A stretch of DNA of 64,000 nucleotides from Cryobacterium zongtaii (GCF_002909375.1 NZ_PPXD01000013.1:1-64000), one strand, 5' to 3'; counted from the first letter of the stretch, positions 32,399 through 40,253 are shown. Notes: generated from the letters alone by a model not told the origin. Translations and numbers: made by a program.

Positions 32399-33420
32399 AC
32401 CGATTAAGCTCGCTGTTGAAGATTGCGCATCCGATCGTGCAGGGGCCCTTCGGTGGTGGGATTTCCCGTGTGAGCCTAGTTTCCGCGGTGTCGAATTCTG
32501 GTGGGCTGGGCTCGTTCGGTGCTCACATCCTTTCTCCGGGCGAGATTCGTGATGTGGTCGAAAGAATCCGCGCGCAGACTCTCGCACCCTTTTCGATCAA
32601 TCTGTGGGTCCCGCAGCCGGGAGAGCAGGATCTTGTCGACCTAGCCCCACACATCAAGCGACTTGCACCACTTTATGCGCGCTTGGGAGTCGAATGGACG
32701 GGGACGGTCGAGGCTGCACCGAACTTCGATGAGCAGCTTGATTCGCTTCTCGATTCCTCGCCACCGAGCATCAGTTTCGTAATGGGGCTTCCGCCCGTAT
32801 GGGCCGTCGAGCGAGCCAAAATCAAAGGAATCGTGCTGATTGGTACGGCGACCACAGTCGCAGAGGCCAGAGTCATTGAAGCGTCCGGGCTCGATGCCGT
32901 CATTGCGTCCGGCAGCGATGCGGGCGGCCATCGAGGTGCGTTCCTCAGCCCGGTAGAAGAGTCATTGGTCGGCACCTTTTCGCTCATCCCGCAGGTCGCA
33001 GACGCGGTTGACATCCCAGTGGTGGCTGCCGGAGGAGTAGCCGATCGGCGCGGCATTCTCGCGGCACACGCTCTCGGAGCAGATGGGGTGCAGATCGGCA
33101 CCGGCTTCCTCGCCACGGCAGAGTCAGGAGCGAGCGACGTACACCGCAAAATGCTCGCAAGTTCAGATGCGGAAACCACCGTCTTGACTCGCCTCTTCTC
33201 CGGACGCCACGCTCGCGGCATCGTGAACTCCCTCATCAGAGAACTTTCAGCCGAAGAAGGCGCCGTTCCACCGTACCCGCTACAAAACGCGCTCATGCAG
33301 CCGCTGCGCAAGGCCGCGGCACAACTCGGCGAGAGCGACTACCTCAACCTGTGGGCAGGACAAGCCGCACCCCTCGCTGGCAGAATGTCGGCCGCGGAGT
33401 ATATGGAGTCCCTCGTATGA
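32395..33420 (+). CDS. Nitronate monooxygenase / 2-nitropropane dioxygenase family
   Basis: The 341-residue FMN-dependent TIM-barrel protein has an N-terminal HPIVQGPFGGGISRVSLVSA (FMN-binding glycine-rich start), the SGSDAGGHRGAF motif near residues 172-183 with the His of GGHRG, and the phosphate-binding VVAAGGVADRRGILAAHALG followed by GVQIGTGFLAT. It should oxidise nitronates to carbonyl compounds and nitrite. It overlaps the flavodoxin-like gene and is followed by a terminator hairpin. The operon lies inside the inverted repeat pair. Confidence 0.88.
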   Translation: MNRLSSLLKIAHPIVQGPFGGGISRVSLVSAVSNSGGLGSFGAHILSPGEIRDVVERIRAQTLAPFSINLWVPQPGEQDLVDLAPHIKRLAPLYARLGVEWTGTVEAAPNFDEQLDSLLDSSPPSISFVMGLPPVWAVERAKIKGIVLIGTATTVAEARVIEASGLDAVIASGSDAGGHRGAFLSPVEESLVGTFSLIPQVADAVDIPVVAAGGVADRRGILAAHALGADGVQIGTGFLATAESGASDVHRKMLASSDAETTVLTRLFSGRHARGIVNSLIRELSAEEGAVPPYPLQNALMQPLRKAAAQLGESDYLNLWAGQAAPLAGRMSAAEYMESLV

Positions 33421-33442
33421 ACCCATGCTAACTCGCTAGAAC

Positions 33443-33479
33443 GGCAGCTCCTCTGGTCCGCTCCATCGGAGGAGCTGCC
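33443..33479 (+). terminator. Terminator hairpin of the nitronate monooxygenase operon
   Basis: Eleven-base perfect stem, GGCAGCTCCTC and GAGGAGCTGCC, 15-base loop, starting 22 bases after the stop. There is no T-run. Confidence 0.65.
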
Positions 33480-33580
33480 ATACGGCGCCTTTGCCTCGGC
33501 TTCGAATTAGGTGTTCTCGAGCTGCTGCGTCGTCCATATTTCTGGACCCACGTTGCGAGAACGCTCGTCCGTCGACCGCT

Positions 33581-33696
33581 GTCTCGTAACCCTTCTGTCT
33601 CAAACCCATTGGTTACGAGACTGGGGATCGCTCGTGGCTGTTAACGCCGACCGAAATCAGCTCGTGAGACGCGTCATATCCCTAGAGATATAAGAC
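33581..33696 (+). repeat. Dispersed palindromic repeat, copy 28 (two modules)
   Basis: Left module 33581-33621: GTCTCGTAACC, AACCCATT, GGTTACGAGAC. Short right module 33664-33696: GTGAGACGCGTCATATCCC then TAGAGATATAAGAC. Its right module runs into the long inverted repeat IR-R. Confidence 0.9.
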
Positions 33697-33816
33697 GTCT
33701 CACGGCCGTGATCTGCACCTCCTCACCATCGCCGCAATCTTGCGGACCGGCGGGTCTCGTAACTACGTCGCATAACCTCCTGCTTGAATAGCGGTACTCG
33801 CCGTTAGTTGTGAGAC
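33675..33816 (+). repeat. Long inverted repeat, right copy (IR-R), next to the recombinase gene
   Basis: Contains CTCACGGCCGTGATCTGCAC (33699-33718), a 35-base gap, then a 63-base core (33754-33816) from GTCTCGTAACTACGTCGC to GTTAGTTGTGAGAC. It is the inverse of 30824-30965. The core ends 15 bases before the recombinase start, the position expected for a recombination or regulatory site. Confidence 0.8.
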
Positions 33817-33830
33817 ACCATAGGAGCACC

Positions 33831-34463
33831 GTGACGAAGTTGATCGGCTACGCGCGCGTATCGACGCGCAAGCAATTCACCGATCGGCAAGAGATGGACC
33901 TTTTGGCCGCTGGTGTCCGACGTGATGACCTCTACGTCGACCACGGTGTTTCCGGCGCTCTGGCCTCGCGGCCGGCCTTCGACAGCGCGGTCGTCGCCCT
34001 CGAGGCGGGCGACACTCTCGTCATCACGACCCTGGACCGGCTTGGGCGATCGACACGGAACATGCTCGCCTTCGCCGAAGAGCTCCGAGGCCGCGGCACC
34101 GGCCTGCGCGTGCTGAACCTGGGCGGCGGCGATGTCGACACAGCGACGCCTATGGGTTCCATGCTGTTCACGATCATGGCTGCGCTCGGTCAGATGGAAC
34201 ACGAAATCAAACGAGAGCGCGTAGTCGACTCGATCGCCAAGCGCCGCGATGCCGGCAAGGATCTGGGCGGCCGCCCGCGGGTTATCACCGACAACCAGAT
34301 CCGCAACGCCCGCCATCTCATAGAACGCGGTGATACAGCGGCCCAGGTCGCGCGCGATCTTGGAATGTCCAGAGCGACGTTCTACCGCCGTGCACGTGCC
34401 CTGGGGCTCCTGCCTAATCAATCCGCTGTGGACGACTCCCGAACAGCCGTCGACGCCAAATAG
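33831..34463 (+). CDS. Serine recombinase (resolvase/invertase family), full length
   Basis: The GTG at 33831 has AGGAGCACC before it. The 210-residue protein keeps the catalytic set: YARVSTRKQ with Arg9 and nucleophile Ser11, and LDRLGRSTRN with Arg70 and Arg73. A long E-helix region (MAALGQMEHEIKRERVVDSI) leads to a C-terminal helix-turn-helix (TAAQVARDLGMSRATFYRRA). The size fits small resolvases and DNA invertases, not large integrases. The 63-base palindromic site immediately upstream and the related dispersed repeats are candidate substrates. It belongs to a different subgroup from the truncated copies at 21463 and 30387. Confidence 0.92.
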   Translation: MTKLIGYARVSTRKQFTDRQEMDLLAAGVRRDDLYVDHGVSGALASRPAFDSAVVALEAGDTLVITTLDRLGRSTRNMLAFAEELRGRGTGLRVLNLGGGDVDTATPMGSMLFTIMAALGQMEHEIKRERVVDSIAKRRDAGKDLGGRPRVITDNQIRNARHLIERGDTAAQVARDLGMSRATFYRRARALGLLPNQSAVDDSRTAVDAK

Positions 34464-34501
34464 CGATCACAGAACGCCGCCAATGAGCGCCGAAAGTCAC
34501 A
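34449..34501 (+). repeat. Recombinase 3'-end tail repeat, copy 1
   Basis: From GTCGACGCCAAATAGCGATC through ACAGAACGCCGCCA to GCGCCGAAAGTCACA, spanning the recombinase stop codon. Related copies at 41088-41142 and 52797-52843 lack the rest of the gene. Confidence 0.8.
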
Positions 34502-34551
34502 GCCGGAGGGCGTCGCGGGCGGCGCTGCGCGCGTCGGGCGTCGGCTATTGG

Positions 34552-34848
34552 CTAGCGCCAGGCGGCCAGATCGTCGGCGAGGGTGTGACGCGATCGGGCG
34601 AGTAATCCGCGCATTGTCGACTCTGGAACGACGAGTTCGATCGCGATAACTGCGTAGCTGCAGCCGGAGACAAGCCTGAGCCAGGCCCGTTCTTGATTCA
34701 GGGGGAAGCTAGCCAACGCCAGAGACAGTGCGCCGTTTTGAAGTAGAAGCTGCCCTACGTCTAAGGGACTACTTTCGACTGTTGCCGGGGCGTCGAAGGG
34801 CAGCGTTCCCGGATCCCGTAGGGTCGTCCGCAGGCGGACAGGGGACAC
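34552..34848 (-). CDS. Stand-alone sigma-4-like DNA-binding protein
   Basis: The 98-residue protein ends with LALASFPLNQERAWLRLVSG, CSYAVIAIELVVPESTMRGL and LARSRHTLADDLAAWR. This is the sigma-4 helix-turn-helix of ECF sigma factors (L-P-x-x-Q-R, G-x-S-Y-x-x-I-A, V-P-x-S-T-x-R-x-x-L-x-R-A/S-R). Nothing corresponds to sigma-2. The N-terminal 40 residues (MSPVRLRTTLRDPGTLPFDA) are of unknown type. It may be a small regulator that binds -35 elements or a reduced sigma factor. It is divergent from the GEYTDS protein gene. Confidence 0.6.
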   Translation of the reverse strand: MSPVRLRTTLRDPGTLPFDAPATVESSPLDVGQLLLQNGALSLALASFPLNQERAWLRLVSGCSYAVIAIELVVPESTMRGLLARSRHTLADDLAAWR

Positions 34849-34920
34849 GGCACATCACGTACGCCTGTCCCTGGCCAGTCCAGCGACATAGACTGATTCT
34901 CCGTTCGAGAGGGAGAACCA

Positions 34921-35078
34921 TGAAAATCAACGACGACGCTGATGGCGAATACACCGATTCCGAGGCAGCGGCCGGCACGCCGGAAATTGACGCCGACGAG
35001 TCGCAGGCAGAGGGCGAGTACACCGACAGCGATACTCCCAACGAGAACCCGCCGGCAACGGACACCACCTCACTCTGA
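34921..35078 (+). CDS. Small acidic protein with repeated GEYTDS motif
   Basis: A ribosome binding site (GAGAGGGAGAACC) precedes the ATG. The 52-residue product is strongly acidic and contains DGEYTDSEAA and EGEYTDSDTP, a duplicated motif separated by 22 residues. No hydrophobic core, so probably disordered. It is too short for most gene finders. The divergent sigma-4-like gene starts 72 bases away, and the two may be functionally linked. Confidence 0.6.
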
Positions 35079-35125
35079 CCCCAGGGCGCGCTTTGCCGAG
35101 GGCAGCGCGTGCGCTGGGATCGAGA

Positions 35126-35785
35126 CTACTTGAGGTCGCGCGGCGCGCGGTACGAGAACTGCCGGTCGCCGTCGGTGATCGATCGGATGATTCGGGCCGG
35201 AGAGCCCGCGACGACCACGTTGGCGGGGACGTTGGCCGTGACGATGCTTCCTGCGCCCACGATTGCGCCGGCGCCGATAGTGATGCCTGGAAGGATAATT
35301 GCGCCGGCGCCGATCCAGACATCGTCCTCGATGTGCACCGGGGCGGAGAACTGGGATCCGTCGCGGCGGAGTTCGGGATGCACCGGATGTCCCGTGGTGG
35401 TGATGGTTACGTTGGGGGCGAACATGACGCGGTCGCCGATATAGATGTCGACATCATCGACGAGTGTGAGATTGAAGTTGGCGTACACCGTGTGGCCGAC
35501 GTGCACGTGGTTGCCGTAGGCGACACGGAGAGGTGGCTCGACCCACACGTTTTCGCCCATGCTGCCGAACAGTGCGTGCAAGATGCGTTGGCGTCCGCTT
35601 TCGTCTCGGGCCCGGGTTGCGTTGAAGTCGTCGGCAAGGTCCTTGCCGCGAAGTCGCTCTTCGGTCAGTGCTTCCAGGCCGGCGCCGGCGTCGGTGTAGA
35701 GCTGGTGCTGGTCCATCCGGTTGCGGACGTCGCGTTCGCGGGCATCCATCGTTTGGTCCTCGGTTACCTGGGCGGTTTCACTCAT
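35126..35785 (-). CDS. Sugar O-acetyltransferase (maltose/galactoside acetyltransferase type)
   Basis: The 219-residue protein has the N-terminal Mac domain (YTDAGAGLEALTEERLRGKD, ADDFNATRARDESGRQRIL) and a left-handed beta helix of hexapeptide repeats (VHVGHTVYANFNLTLVDDVD, IYIGDRVMFAPNVTITTTGH with the catalytic His of TGHPVHP, WIGAGAIILPGITIGAGAIV). It transfers acetyl from acetyl-CoA to a sugar hydroxyl. Its start overlaps the end of the MFS gene (ATGA-like), so the two form an operon, probably with acetylation as detoxification or export tagging of a sugar. Confidence 0.92.
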   Translation of the reverse strand: MSETAQVTEDQTMDARERDVRNRMDQHQLYTDAGAGLEALTEERLRGKDLADDFNATRARDESGRQRILHALFGSMGENVWVEPPLRVAYGNHVHVGHTVYANFNLTLVDDVDIYIGDRVMFAPNVTITTTGHPVHPELRRDGSQFSAPVHIEDDVWIGAGAIILPGITIGAGAIVGAGSIVTANVPANVVVAGSPARIIRSITDGDRQFSYRAPRDLK

Positions 35786-37154
35786 TGTTTGTCTCTCTCT
35801 TGTGGGTTGATATGGCAGGGATTGTCTCGTCGGGATTCGAAAGAAGGAAGCGATCAGAGTCGTGTTGGCATTCGAGGCATTCCGAAAACGTGTGTGTGGC
35901 CGTCGAGTCGAGTGACTGAGTCGTTCGTACGGGGAAGGCGACCGCGAAGACGATTACCACGACACCCGCGATCGGTACGAGCACGAGACCGAATCGAAGA
36001 GACGAAGCATCGGCAACGGCTCCGACTATGAGCGGGGATATGAGAAAGCCCACGCGTAGTAGCCAACTGACGAGAGTGAGGCCTGTGCCGGGGCGCAGTC
36101 CGGGCAATTCGTCGGCGGCGTGCATGGCGCCGGGAATCAATGTGGCGACGCCGAATCCTGCGAGCCCGAACCCCAGGATTGTGATGATCACGCTGGGGTA
36201 GGCCAGGGCGGTGCCCATACCGACGAACACCATGAACCCGCCCGCGCGGGCTACTGCGCGCTGACCGAATCGGTCGACCATGCGATCGCCGAGGAGGCGG
36301 CCGATGACCTGCGTGCTTTGGAGGGTGATGAAGCCGAGACCAGCTGCGAACGCGGTCGCGCCGAGGGTGCCTGAGAGATAGATGGCCGACCATGAAGACC
36401 CCGCCTCTTCAACGATCGCACCGCCGGCGGCAATGATGACAAAGGCGAGCAGAACCCCGTACCGCGCGAAAAAAGTGGCCCGCCGTCGCGCTGCAGGGAA
36501 GAGACTTTTCTCAACCTCCGCAGCCGACAAGCATTCGACGACGGCAACCGGGTCCGGCTCGGATCCCGGCAGGAGAAGGCGGGAAGAGGCTAACGCCGCG
36601 AGCCCGAGAACGATTGCTGCAATTACGATGTGCGATCCCAACGGAACGCCGAGGCTGGCGGCGGCGGCGCCGGTAAGGCCCCCGGCGACGGCACCGATCG
36701 ACCACACGGCATGAAACGAATTGATGATGGATCGTCCGTAGAATCGCTGGACACGTAGTCCGTGCGAGTTGGCCGCGACGTCGGTGAGCGAGTCCATCGC
36801 CCCTGCGATGAAGAAAGCTAGTGCGAGCATCACCCATTCGGTGGCGAGGCCGGCCAGAACGAGCGCTGCTGCGGCCACAAGGGAAGACCCGATGGCCACT
36901 CTCGACGAACGGAACCGGCGGACCAGGATGCCGGCACTGAGCCCTGCGATGAGAGCGCCCAGCGGGTGTGCGGCGACGGCGGCCCCGATGAGCACGTTGC
37001 TCAGGTCAAGGTCACTCTTGATCTCGGGATAGCGCGGAAGAAGATTGGAGAGCAACGCACCGTTCACGACGAACAGCACTGCTACACCGGTGCGCGCGCG
37101 CCTGGCCTCACGTGCCGGGCGGAGCCTTGGGCCGCCTGGATTCGAAATGTTCAC
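35778..37154 (-). CDS. MFS transporter
   Basis: A GTG at 37154 (NISNPGGPRLRPAREARRAR) follows GAGGACGAGG. The open frame before it crosses the operator and is not used. The 458-residue protein has about twelve membrane segments, for example TGVAVLFVVNGALLSNLLPR, VLIGAAVAAHPLGALIAGLS and the loop GILVRRFRSSR. Its arrangement is like the MFS subfamily of FucP/YbjJ-type proteins (helix 1 NGALLSNLLPRYPEIKSDLD). It may export or import a sugar or sugar derivative, with the O-acetyltransferase downstream and the divergent LacI protein as regulator. Confidence 0.85.
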   Translation of the reverse strand: MNISNPGGPRLRPAREARRARTGVAVLFVVNGALLSNLLPRYPEIKSDLDLSNVLIGAAVAAHPLGALIAGLSAGILVRRFRSSRVAIGSSLVAAAALVLAGLATEWVMLALAFFIAGAMDSLTDVAANSHGLRVQRFYGRSIINSFHAVWSIGAVAGGLTGAAAASLGVPLGSHIVIAAIVLGLAALASSRLLLPGSEPDPVAVVECLSAAEVEKSLFPAARRRATFFARYGVLLAFVIIAAGGAIVEEAGSSWSAIYLSGTLGATAFAAGLGFITLQSTQVIGRLLGDRMVDRFGQRAVARAGGFMVFVGMGTALAYPSVIITILGFGLAGFGVATLIPGAMHAADELPGLRPGTGLTLVSWLLRVGFLISPLIVGAVADASSLRFGLVLVPIAGVVVIVFAVAFPVRTTQSLDSTATHTFSECLECQHDSDRFLLSNPDETIPAISTHKRETNNE

Positions 37155-37176
37155 AAACCTCGTCCTCAATTGAGTG

Positions 37177-37204
37177 CCGTGAACGTTCACGGGAACGTTC
37201 ACGG
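37177..37204. promoter_or_regulatory. Double LacI-type operator
   Basis: CCGTGAACGTTCACGG is a perfect 16-base palindrome, followed at a 12-base step by a second GGGAACGTTCACGG. It lies between the divergent MFS and LacI starts. CG-centred palindromes are typical for LacI family operators. Confidence 0.85.
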
Positions 37205-37228
37205 CGAGGCTAGCAGTACGGTTGGTCC

Positions 37229-38245
37229 ATGGCAAATAAGGGCTCACCCGTCACCATCCTGGATGTGGCTCGCGTCGCCGGCGTCTCTCGCCAGACTGTC
37301 ACCCGAGCCCTCAACGGCCTTCCCGATATCAGCGCCACCACGCGCGAACGAGTCATCGCAGCCGCCCGCGAGTTGAACTACCGCCCTAATCGCGCCGCCC
37401 AAAGCCTGGTGCGTGGACGGGAGGTGACGATCGGGTTGGTCGTGGAGGACCTTCGCAACCCGTTCTATTCCGAGCTTGCGTCGGCGCTTAGCCGCATCGC
37501 ATCCGAGCGCGACTGGAGCGTCATCCTGTCAGACATCGGGGATGACGTGGAGAGAGCTCGATCGCGGCTCGAGTCCTTGGTGGACCGCGTAGACGCGCTT
37601 GTGTTGACCGGCTGCCGCACGGATACAGTCGACATGCTCCCCGACGATGCGATCCGCGGAAAAGCTCACGGTGTCCCGCTCGTCATGCTCGACGGATCCG
37701 CAGACGATCGGGTCGATGCGTATGTGGAGATCGACTACGCCGCCGGCGTCGACGCGGCTCTTGATCACCTGACAGCCCTCGGGCGTCGGCAGATTGCCAT
37801 GATCGATTCCAGCCACATCGCCTCGGCCCGGAAAGACTCGTACCGCAGATACCTCAGCCAACACGGACTCTCGTGGACTGAGAGTTCCGAATTCCGAAAC
37901 GACGAAACCCACGAAGGCGGTGCCCGTGCGGCTCGTGAACTCATGGACAACTATCCGGGCGCAGATGCCGTGCTCGTTTACAACGACGTGATGGCCATCG
38001 GAGCGCTGAAGGAGTTCGCACGATCCGGGATCTCCGTACCCGGCGACATCGCCGTGATCGGGACTGACGGGTTGGCGGTCGGCGCCCTCGTCACCCCTGA
38101 GCTCACAAGTCTCGCGATCGATAAAACCGAACTTGCTCAGCACGCCATCGATCTTGTCGACATCATTCTCTTCGGCCGCGCACCCGCTGGCAAGAAAGAA
38201 AGTCGAAGCACTGCCCTCACACTTATTGTTCGCGATTCCGCCTGA
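37229..38245 (+). CDS. LacI family transcriptional regulator
   Basis: The 338-residue protein has the LacI HTH and hinge (VTILDVARVAGVSRQTVTRA, then YRPNRAAQSLVRGREVTIGL) and a periplasmic-binding-protein-like effector domain (VEDLRNPFYSELASALSRIA, DAVLVYNDVMAIGALKEFAR, ISVPGDIAVIGTDGLAVGAL). The Gln-Thr pair in the recognition helix (SRQTVTR) differs from the usual SxxTVSR. It is divergent from the MFS/acetyltransferase operon and probably represses it through 37177-37204 in response to a sugar. Confidence 0.92.
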   Translation: MANKGSPVTILDVARVAGVSRQTVTRALNGLPDISATTRERVIAAARELNYRPNRAAQSLVRGREVTIGLVVEDLRNPFYSELASALSRIASERDWSVILSDIGDDVERARSRLESLVDRVDALVLTGCRTDTVDMLPDDAIRGKAHGVPLVMLDGSADDRVDAYVEIDYAAGVDAALDHLTALGRRQIAMIDSSHIASARKDSYRRYLSQHGLSWTESSEFRNDETHEGGARAARELMDNYPGADAVLVYNDVMAIGALKEFARSGISVPGDIAVIGTDGLAVGALVTPELTSLAIDKTELAQHAIDLVDIILFGRAPAGKKESRSTALTLIVRDSA

Positions 38246-38516
38246 GGCGACTGCGGGGCGACGGCGTTCACGGCGGTTGGCTTAAGCTGCGCCCAACCAA
38301 GAAACCATCGCGTGTAGTGAAGAAGGGATGAATATCTACGCGTTGGTCTTGCTTCAAACCTCCGGTGGTCGGCCCTAACAAGGGAATGTTCAATCGGCCT
38401 CTTCTGGGCCTGCGAGGTCTCCGGCAGCGGGGGGACTTTCACGCCAGCATTCTCTCTTTGGTTTTTCATAGGAACGGCATAGCCGACGCATAGCCAGTGT
38501 CCATAGCGTGATTGTC

Positions 38517-39767
38517 ATGAGGAAGATCGACGAGACCACAACCACTGCTGTTGGGCAGCCCTTGCGGAAGAGAGCGACCTGGATGATAGCCATGGTGTTG
38601 GCCAGTGGCATCGCCCTGGCAGGCTGCGCAACCACCACGACCGATTCCACCACCAGCTCTTCGTCCAGCAGCTCCAGCTCCAGTGCGCTCACGGACGCCG
38701 CAACGGTGTCGACGACCGACGCGACTACTACCAAGGACACGATTGCCGCCGCGGCAGCCGCGGCCGAGGCGTTTCTGGCCACTCTCACGGATGAGCAGCG
38801 CGAGACCGTGGTGTACGACTACGACGACGAAACCAAGACCACATCCTGGTCGAACTTCCCCGTCACCTTCGTCGAACGTGCCGGCCTGAACCTCACCGAC
38901 CTCACCACCGAGCAGCAGGCCGCCGCACTGGCTGTGCTCGAGTCGCTGCTGAGCGAGGAAGCCTACGCCACGGTCACGGGCATCATGGGCGGCGACGAGT
39001 ACCTGGCCGAGAACAGCTCGAGCACCGAAAGTTCGCTCGGCCAGTACTACATCGCGTTCTTCGGAGACCCGTCCGCCACCAGCGCTTTCGAGGTGCAGTT
39101 CGGCGGTCACCACCTCGGCATCAATGCCACGCTCGACGGCGCCACCGACGCCATCACTTTCGCACCGACGCACCTGGGTATCCAGCCGGCCGTCTACACG
39201 GCTGCCGACGGCACCGAGGTCCAGCCCTTCGTCGGGATCTACACCGACGCCTTCGCGTTCTTCGACAGCCTCACGGCCGAGCAGCAGGCGACCTTGACCT
39301 CGGGCGAGGTGAGCACGTGCGCTCCGGGCGACACCTGCGAGTTCTCCTCCGGCTCCGGGCTCACCGGTGCCGATCTCACCGACGAGCAGAAGCAGCTTCT
39401 CCTGGACGTGATCGCCAATTGGGCTGGCATGGCCGATGAGGAAACCACCGCCGCGGCACTGGCCGAAATCGAAGCAACCCTAGACAAGACCGTCATCGCC
39501 TGGTCGGGCGAGACGACGTACGACATGAGTACCGGCGACGGCATCTCGTTCTCGATCTCCGGCGCGAACGTGTACGTCTCCTTCCAGGCCCAGCAGGGCT
39601 CCGCCGGCGCCGACGTGGACGGCGTCACCACGTCCGGTTGGGGACACGTGCACACCATCTACCGCGACCCGACCAACGACTACGCCAACAGCGCCACCCA
39701 GCAGGCCGCTACCGGGGGAATGGGCGGCGGTACCCCTCCGGACGCAGGCAGCGCGCCCACCAACTAA
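38517..39767 (+). CDS. DUF3500 family lipoprotein
   Basis: The 416-residue protein has a signal region (ATWMIAMVLASGIALAGC) with lipobox LAGC and a Thr/Ser-rich linker of about 40 residues (TDSTTSSSSSSSSSSALTDA). The start could also be the GTG at 38508 or the ATG at 38583. The DUF3500 body has AEAFLATLTDEQRETVVYDY, TSWSNFPVTFVERAGLNLTD, the Gly/His motif FEVQFGGHHLGINATLDGA and a late WGHVHTIYRDPTNDYA. The GGHHLG block is a family signature. The biochemical function is unknown; the position on the cell surface is clear. Confidence 0.85.
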   Translation: MRKIDETTTTAVGQPLRKRATWMIAMVLASGIALAGCATTTTDSTTSSSSSSSSSSALTDAATVSTTDATTTKDTIAAAAAAAEAFLATLTDEQRETVVYDYDDETKTTSWSNFPVTFVERAGLNLTDLTTEQQAAALAVLESLLSEEAYATVTGIMGGDEYLAENSSSTESSLGQYYIAFFGDPSATSAFEVQFGGHHLGINATLDGATDAITFAPTHLGIQPAVYTAADGTEVQPFVGIYTDAFAFFDSLTAEQQATLTSGEVSTCAPGDTCEFSSGSGLTGADLTDEQKQLLLDVIANWAGMADEETTAAALAEIEATLDKTVIAWSGETTYDMSTGDGISFSISGANVYVSFQAQQGSAGADVDGVTTSGWGHVHTIYRDPTNDYANSATQQAATGGMGGGTPPDAGSAPTN

Positions 39768-39783
39768 CCCCGATGTATCAGGC

Positions 39784-39821
39784 GCGGTTGACCCGGCTTC
39801 TACCGAAGCCGGGTCAACCGC
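39784..39821 (+). terminator. Strong terminator hairpin
   Basis: A 17-base perfect stem (GCGGTTGACCCGGCTTC pairs with GAAGCCGGGTCAACCGC) with the tetraloop TACC, 16 bases after the DUF3500 stop. Confidence 0.8.
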
Positions 39822-39872
39822 CTCTAGAAGGTGTCACCATGCTCAACGCGCGGCGCGGCCCACCTCTCAATT

Positions 39873-40145
39873 TCTGTGACCAGAAACGGACCAGATACCT
39901 TCCCGCGTGACCAGAATGAGCCCGTATCAGTCCGTGCCGGCGCGTACACTAGACCCATGAAAACCGCGGAAATCCGCGGGATTCCGCCCCAGTTGCGGGG
40001 GAGCGGCGCGACCGAGATAGCTATCATTTGTTCTTGGTTCGAGTCCAGGTACCCCAGCAATAACAGGCGTAGGATTTCGCGGCGAAACATTCCATCGCCC
40101 CTCCTCCCAACTAGGCCTATTTCAGCCTCTGTGACCAGAAACGGC
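39873..40145 (+). repeat. Pair of 17-base direct repeats around a tRNA-like fragment
   Basis: TCTGTGACCAGAAACGG occurs at 39873-39889 and 40129-40145. Its core TTTCTG-TGAC-CAGAAA (first copy) is palindromic. The interval holds no reliable gene. The leftward frame 39824-40228 is judged spurious. Confidence 0.65.
40033..40059 (+). other. tRNA 3'-end fragment, candidate attachment-site scar
   Basis: CTTGG-TTCGAGT-CCAGG folds as a T-arm with the consensus TTCGA loop. It is followed by TACCCCA, a plausible 3' acceptor strand, and GCA. No matching 5' half (TGGGGTA) lies about 75 bases upstream, so this is not a complete tRNA gene. Integrative elements often leave such 3' copies. Confidence 0.45.
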
Positions 40146-40253
40146 CCAATAACCCCCTCCAAGGGATGCTGTGGTGTCGTACGGTACGGGCTGATACGGA
40201 CCTCTCCTGAACCAGTCGGGCTGCCCACGGCTTCGTGCGCGCACCTTCTGGGT

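Noticed and set aside
1382-33816. The repeated sequences as a CRISPR array
   Set aside because: Copies are hundreds of bases apart with genes between them, vary in length and modules, and no cas gene is seen.
36120-37032. Plus-strand frames opposite the MFS transporter
   Set aside because: They are short Ala/Arg/Asp-rich shadows of a clear membrane protein gene.
40033-40059. A complete tRNA gene
   Set aside because: Only T-arm and acceptor 3' strand can be formed; no matching 5' half, D-arm or anticodon arm is found upstream.
39824-40228. Leftward 134-residue open frame with ...GYLDSNQEQ...
   Set aside because: It runs across a tRNA-like fragment and a pair of direct repeats and has no protein-like composition; frames of this kind are typical artefacts of tRNA borders.
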